DNA of 64,000 bases from an uncultured Aquimarina sp. (GTDB lineage Bacteria; Bacteroidota; Bacteroidia; Flavobacteriales; Flavobacteriaceae): positions 1 to 64,000 of the forward strand of contig CANMMM010000001.1 of the NCBI GenBank assembly GCA_947498935.1. The letters run 5' to 3'. Below, one piece after another: positions 61,421 to 64,000 of this stretch. The number at the start of each line of letters is the position of its first letter. Position 1 is the first letter of the stretch. Made by a program: the position numbers and the translations under genes. The notes under the pieces were generated by a model, which was not told the origin of the DNA, did no database searches, and saw nothing but the letters and a program-made list of their open reading frames with translations.

Positions 61421-61582
61421 AAGTGGTTTAAACTTTTGTGATTTCAGCGCACATCGTAAGATTTTGTGATCAAATACCGTAATTTTTTAATTGCATAGCA
61501 ACGCTACGAAACTAAAAAAATGCAAAATTTGAGTATAAAAGATCGTTTTTTATACTCAAATTGTAAAAAGTTTAAACCACTT
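61421..61582. mobile_element. MITE-like ~160-bp repeat, copy 3 (perfect 17-bp terminal inverted repeats)
   Basis: The left end AAGTGGTTTAAACTTTT (61421-61437) is the exact reverse complement of the right end (61566-61582). Internal landmarks GTGATTTCAGCGCACATCG, AAGATTTTGTGATCAAATAC, GCATAGCAACGCTACG and AAAAGATCGTTTTTTATACTC match copies 1 and 2 in reverse. It lies between aroA and queA, 18 bp after the aroA stop. Confidence 0.9.
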
Positions 61583-61600
61583 ATTTAGTTGCAGCTAAAA

Positions 61601-62821
61601 CTATACTGCTTTAAAGCCTACTTGTTTTAGATCTTTCCAAAAATCTGGATAGGATTTAGAAACCACATCTGCATCCTTGATCAATAAAGATGTTCTCAGT
61701 GCTAATGGAGCAAACGCCATCGCCATTCGATGATCATTATACGTTTCTATTGCTACATCCTGTTTGATTCCAGTAGCTGCCGCTAGGGTAAGACTGTTAT
61801 TAGTAATCGTTACTGAACCACCTAGTTTTTCGATTTCTGTCTTTAGCGCTTCTAAACGATCTGTTTCCTTTATCTTAAGTGTATGCAATCCAGTAAGGTG
61901 ACAAGCAATCCCTAAACCAAAACAGGTCACTGCTATTGTCTGTGCAATATCTGGCGCATTGGATAAATCAAGTACCAGCTCTTTCATATCCGCCGCCAAT
62001 GGCACTTTCTTTAGCGTTACTTTATGATCTGAAAAAGAAGTTTGCACTCCTAATTGATTATAAATCTCTGCCAATACAGAATCTCCTTGATAACTTACCT
62101 TTTTGTAACTGCCTAATGTAATGGTTTTGCTATCTGACAGCGCTACAATGCTATAATAATACGAAGCTGAACTCCAATCCGATTCTACTACAATTGTTTT
62201 AGGAGTTACTACGCCAATAGGGTCAATTTTTATGGTATTATTTTCGAAACTCCCTGTAATCCCTACATCATTTAGTAAGCTCAATGTCATTTTAATATAA
62301 GGTACCGAAGTTACTTTTCCTTCTAAAGAAATTTCTAATCCTTTTGGCAATGAAGAAGCTATCAACATCAATGCAGATATATACTGACTACTTACATTTG
62401 CTGCTAATGCTACTTTATGCGTGTTTGGAGGTGTCCCTTTCAACTTGATAGGAGGAAACCCTTCTTCTTTTTCATATGTGATTTCACAGCCTAACTGACG
62501 TAAGGCGTCTACTAGTATTTTTATAGGACGCTCTTGCATTCGCTGGCTCCCTGTAAGTATCGTATCTCTACCTTTGGCTACTGCAAAATAAGCTGTTAAA
62601 AAACGCATTGCTGTTCCTGCATGGTGAATATCGATCAATTCTTTATCACTGGCTAATGCTTTTTGCATCAATTGAGAATCATCGCTATTCGACACATTCT
62701 CGATTTGTATCTCTGGATACAGTGCTTGTAATATCAATAGCCTATTTGTTTCACTTTTAGACCCTGTGATCTGTATAGTGCTATCTACAATGTTAGAAAT
62801 CTGATCTAATTTCAAGTCCAT
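61601..62821 (-). CDS. aroA: 3-phosphoshikimate 1-carboxyvinyltransferase (EPSP synthase)
   Basis: Sixth step of the shikimate pathway. Blocks: ITGSKSETNRLLILQALYP (shikimate-phosphate site), HHAGTAMRFLTAYFAVAKG, GSQRMQERPIKILVDALRQLG, SSQYISALMLIA, LSNAPDIAQTIAVTCF, LKIKETDRLEALKTEIEKLG and YNDHRMAMAFAPLAL. At 406 aa it is slightly shorter than the ~427-aa E. coli enzyme but has all motifs. The second residue block has GTAMR, where many enzymes have GTAxR. The gene follows the small membrane-protein gene by one base. Confidence 0.96.
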   Translation of the reverse strand: MDLKLDQISNIVDSTIQITGSKSETNRLLILQALYPEIQIENVSNSDDSQLMQKALASDKELIDIHHAGTAMRFLTAYFAVAKGRDTILTGSQRMQERPIKILVDALRQLGCEITYEKEEGFPPIKLKGTPPNTHKVALAANVSSQYISALMLIASSLPKGLEISLEGKVTSVPYIKMTLSLLNDVGITGSFENNTIKIDPIGVVTPKTIVVESDWSSASYYYSIVALSDSKTITLGSYKKVSYQGDSVLAEIYNQLGVQTSFSDHKVTLKKVPLAADMKELVLDLSNAPDIAQTIAVTCFGLGIACHLTGLHTLKIKETDRLEALKTEIEKLGGSVTITNNSLTLAAATGIKQDVAIETYNDHRMAMAFAPLALRTSLLIKDADVVSKSYPDFWKDLKQVGFKAV

Positions 62822-62822
62822 G

Positions 62823-63077
62823 TTACTTTTTTAATTTTTGTTTTCTCATCTCAAAAAAATAGGCCATAACAGCTCCGTACAGCAATCCTCCTACTATTCT
62901 AGACAATAAGTAGCGCTTCCATCTACCTTCTCCTAGGGTTTCTGTTATAAATGTACCGAACCCCAGACGTGCCACATCTCTAAAATGTACAATCACACTA
63001 TAGACGATCACAAAAGCAATCCCTAATAGCCCGACTGACAACCAGTATTTTTTTGAAGTGATAATTGTTTTAAACAT
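62823..63077 (-). CDS. Small two-helix membrane protein (84 aa)
   Basis: A basic N-terminus (MFKTIITSKKYW) is followed by a hydrophobic helix (LSVGLLGIAFVIVYSVIVHF), a linker (FGTFITETLGEGRWKRYLLS), a second helix (IVGGLLYGAVMAYFFEM) and a Lys-rich end. No exact family is recognised. It overlaps the MazG-type gene by one base and precedes aroA by one base, so it is part of a tight operon. Confidence 0.75.
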   Translation of the reverse strand: MFKTIITSKKYWLSVGLLGIAFVIVYSVIVHFRDVARLGFGTFITETLGEGRWKRYLLSRIVGGLLYGAVMAYFFEMRKQKLKK

Positions 63078-63403
63078 TATTTCAGCTTTTCATTAGCATG
63101 GTGTCGATCGTGATCTCTTTTGGTTTTTATATCTAACTTTTTATCAAAAGCTTCTTGTAGATCGATCCCTGTTTGATTAGCTAAACACAAAATTACGAAT
63201 AACACATCAGCTAACTCTTCTCCGAGGTCTTTATTTTTATCACTTTCTTTTTCGCTCTGTTCTCCATACCTGCGCGCTATGATTCTAGCCACCTCTCCTA
63301 CTTCTTCGGTAAGTTGCGCCATATTGGTCAGCTCATTAAAGTAACGAACTCCGTGATTTTGAATCCAATCGTCTACAGCTTTCTGTGCATTATTGATGTC
63401 CAT
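63077..63403 (-). CDS. MazG-type nucleotide pyrophosphohydrolase (108 aa)
   Basis: All-alpha NTP pyrophosphatase fold with the metal-binding EExxE pattern in MAQLTEEVGEVARIIARR and the partner acidic helix LGEELADVLFVILCLAN, then a basic end (KTKRDHDRHHANEKLK). It probably cleaves non-canonical or regulatory nucleoside triphosphates. Genes of this type commonly precede aroA in flavobacteria in my recollection. It starts 3 bp after the stop of the partial gene at the window edge. Confidence 0.9.
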   Translation of the reverse strand: MDINNAQKAVDDWIQNHGVRYFNELTNMAQLTEEVGEVARIIARRYGEQSEKESDKNKDLGEELADVLFVILCLANQTGIDLQEAFDKKLDIKTKRDHDRHHANEKLK

Positions 63404-63406
63404 CTG

Positions 63407-64000
63407 TTATATTTTTTTGAGTATTATTTGTTCTTCTTCTTTTTGAATGATTTGATTATAAAACTCTTTGAGTGTCAAATAATTTTCTGCTCCTATCACC
63501 GATTTATTAATCGTTTCATTCACCACTACCTGTATCGTATTACCAGATGTTCTCAATAGATACGAAAACTTACCCATATTTTCTGGTAACCTAAACGCTT
63601 TGTTTTCTGGCGCTTCCTGTACCTTATAACCTTCTGGGATTTGGATCGTAATCATATACATATTTGCAAATCCATAACCAAAGTCTACTGGGTATTTTCT
63701 ATCATCTGATTTGAATACATTCTCTTTATTACGCAAAAATAATAAAGGTGAAAAGAATATTTCGTCTTCGATGGCCTCAACTTGATCTTCTTCATTAAAA
63801 GTAAATACTTCACTAACCCCTTCTCCAAAGGTTTTTATCCCTTTTACCTTATAATCCGTGATATTAGTCAATCCATACTTTTTCTTGATTTTGTTTAACT
63901 TGCTTTCTGCATCTAGTGATGCATTTTTAACTCTAAAATGATGTGCTAGATACGAAGTGTGACGCATACTAGCTGTACCTTCCAGCACTCCATCAGCCGT
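63407..64000 (-). CDS. C-terminal part of a DUF3857/DUF3858-type protein (partial, 5' end outside window)
   Basis: The reading frame is open to the window edge (upstream codons read T-A-D-G before a GTG at 63988), so the start is outside. The visible 198 codons contain YLAHHFRVKNASLDAESKL, FTFNEEDQVEAIEDEIFFSPLL, KYPVDFGYGFANMYMITIQIPEGYKVQEAPEN and the strands FSYLLRTSGNTIQVVVNETI, followed by EFYNQIIQKEEEQIILKKI. This matches the C-terminal domain that follows a transglutaminase-like core in exported Bacteroidetes proteins of the DUF3857 family. It probably heads the operon with the MazG-type, small membrane-protein and aroA genes. Confidence 0.8.
   Translation of the reverse strand, partial: TADGVLEGTASMRHTSYLAHHFRVKNASLDAESKLNKIKKKYGLTNITDYKVKGIKTFGEGVSEVFTFNEEDQVEAIEDEIFFSPLLFLRNKENVFKSDDRKYPVDFGYGFANMYMITIQIPEGYKVQEAPENKAFRLPENMGKFSYLLRTSGNTIQVVVNETINKSVIGAENYLTLKEFYNQIIQKEEEQIILKKI

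Overview
The window reads as chromosome of a marine-type member of the Bacteroidetes, family Flavobacteriaceae (Aquimarina-like or a close relative; the genus is an inference). The evidence is the AT-rich composition, TAnnTTTG-type -7 promoter elements with no clear Shine-Dalgarno sites, gliding genes gldB/gldC, a type IX secretion C-terminal sorting domain, a flavobacterial-type dcw cluster, and a DnaG without zinc-finger cysteines.

Left accessory part (1-26 kb). Positions 1-1.2 kb hold a 51-bp tandem array (cut by the window edge) interrupted by two copies of a ~295-bp unit that can fold into a nested stem. Two small membrane-protein genes and a protein made of nine helicase-associated-like repeats follow. 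From 18.2 down to 5.2 kb, all on the minus strand, lies a type VI secretion cargo island. In transcription order it holds VgrG, a putative metzincin protease effector (HExxHxxGxxH), three related exported or lipoprotein genes that look like immunity candidates, an unknown protein, a PAAR-like DUF4280 protein, a 978-aa putative second effector, and three lipoproteins plus a decayed fourth copy. Next come unknown genes, a divergent XRE regulator pair, a tandem duplication of a small lipoprotein/membrane-protein unit, and a large serine recombinase whose 3' end runs through a tRNA-Arg gene (26.0-26.1 kb), which suggests an integration boundary.

Core part (26-64 kb). This holds yqeY-like, then the dcw cell-division/peptidoglycan cluster, transcribed mraZ-rsmH-ftsL-ftsI-murE-mraY-murD-ftsW-murG-murC-ftsQ-ftsA-ftsZ. 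Three 10-bp-phased MraZ-type boxes precede mraZ. Outward from mraZ run an alpha/beta hydrolase gene and engB, then gldC/gldB, nadE, an unusual LuxR-type response regulator (Glu at the phospho-acceptor site), dnaG, a T9SS-secreted multidomain protein, an ECF sigma/putative anti-sigma/outer-membrane-protein unit, a polyprenyl synthase gene, rlmN, a chalcone-isomerase-like/DUF2147 fusion, queA, aroA, a MazG-type pyrophosphohydrolase gene and the 3' part of a DUF3857-like gene that leaves the window.

Two dispersed intergenic repeat families thread through both parts: a ~90-bp family bounded by GCGTTA/TAACGC (six complete or near-complete copies plus one end fragment, one of them inside the mraZ-rsmH gap), and a ~160-bp MITE-like family with AAGTGGTTTAAAC-type terminal inverted repeats (three copies). 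The most interesting unit is the VgrG island, where two effector modules are each followed by a tandem, recombining family of putative immunity proteins.
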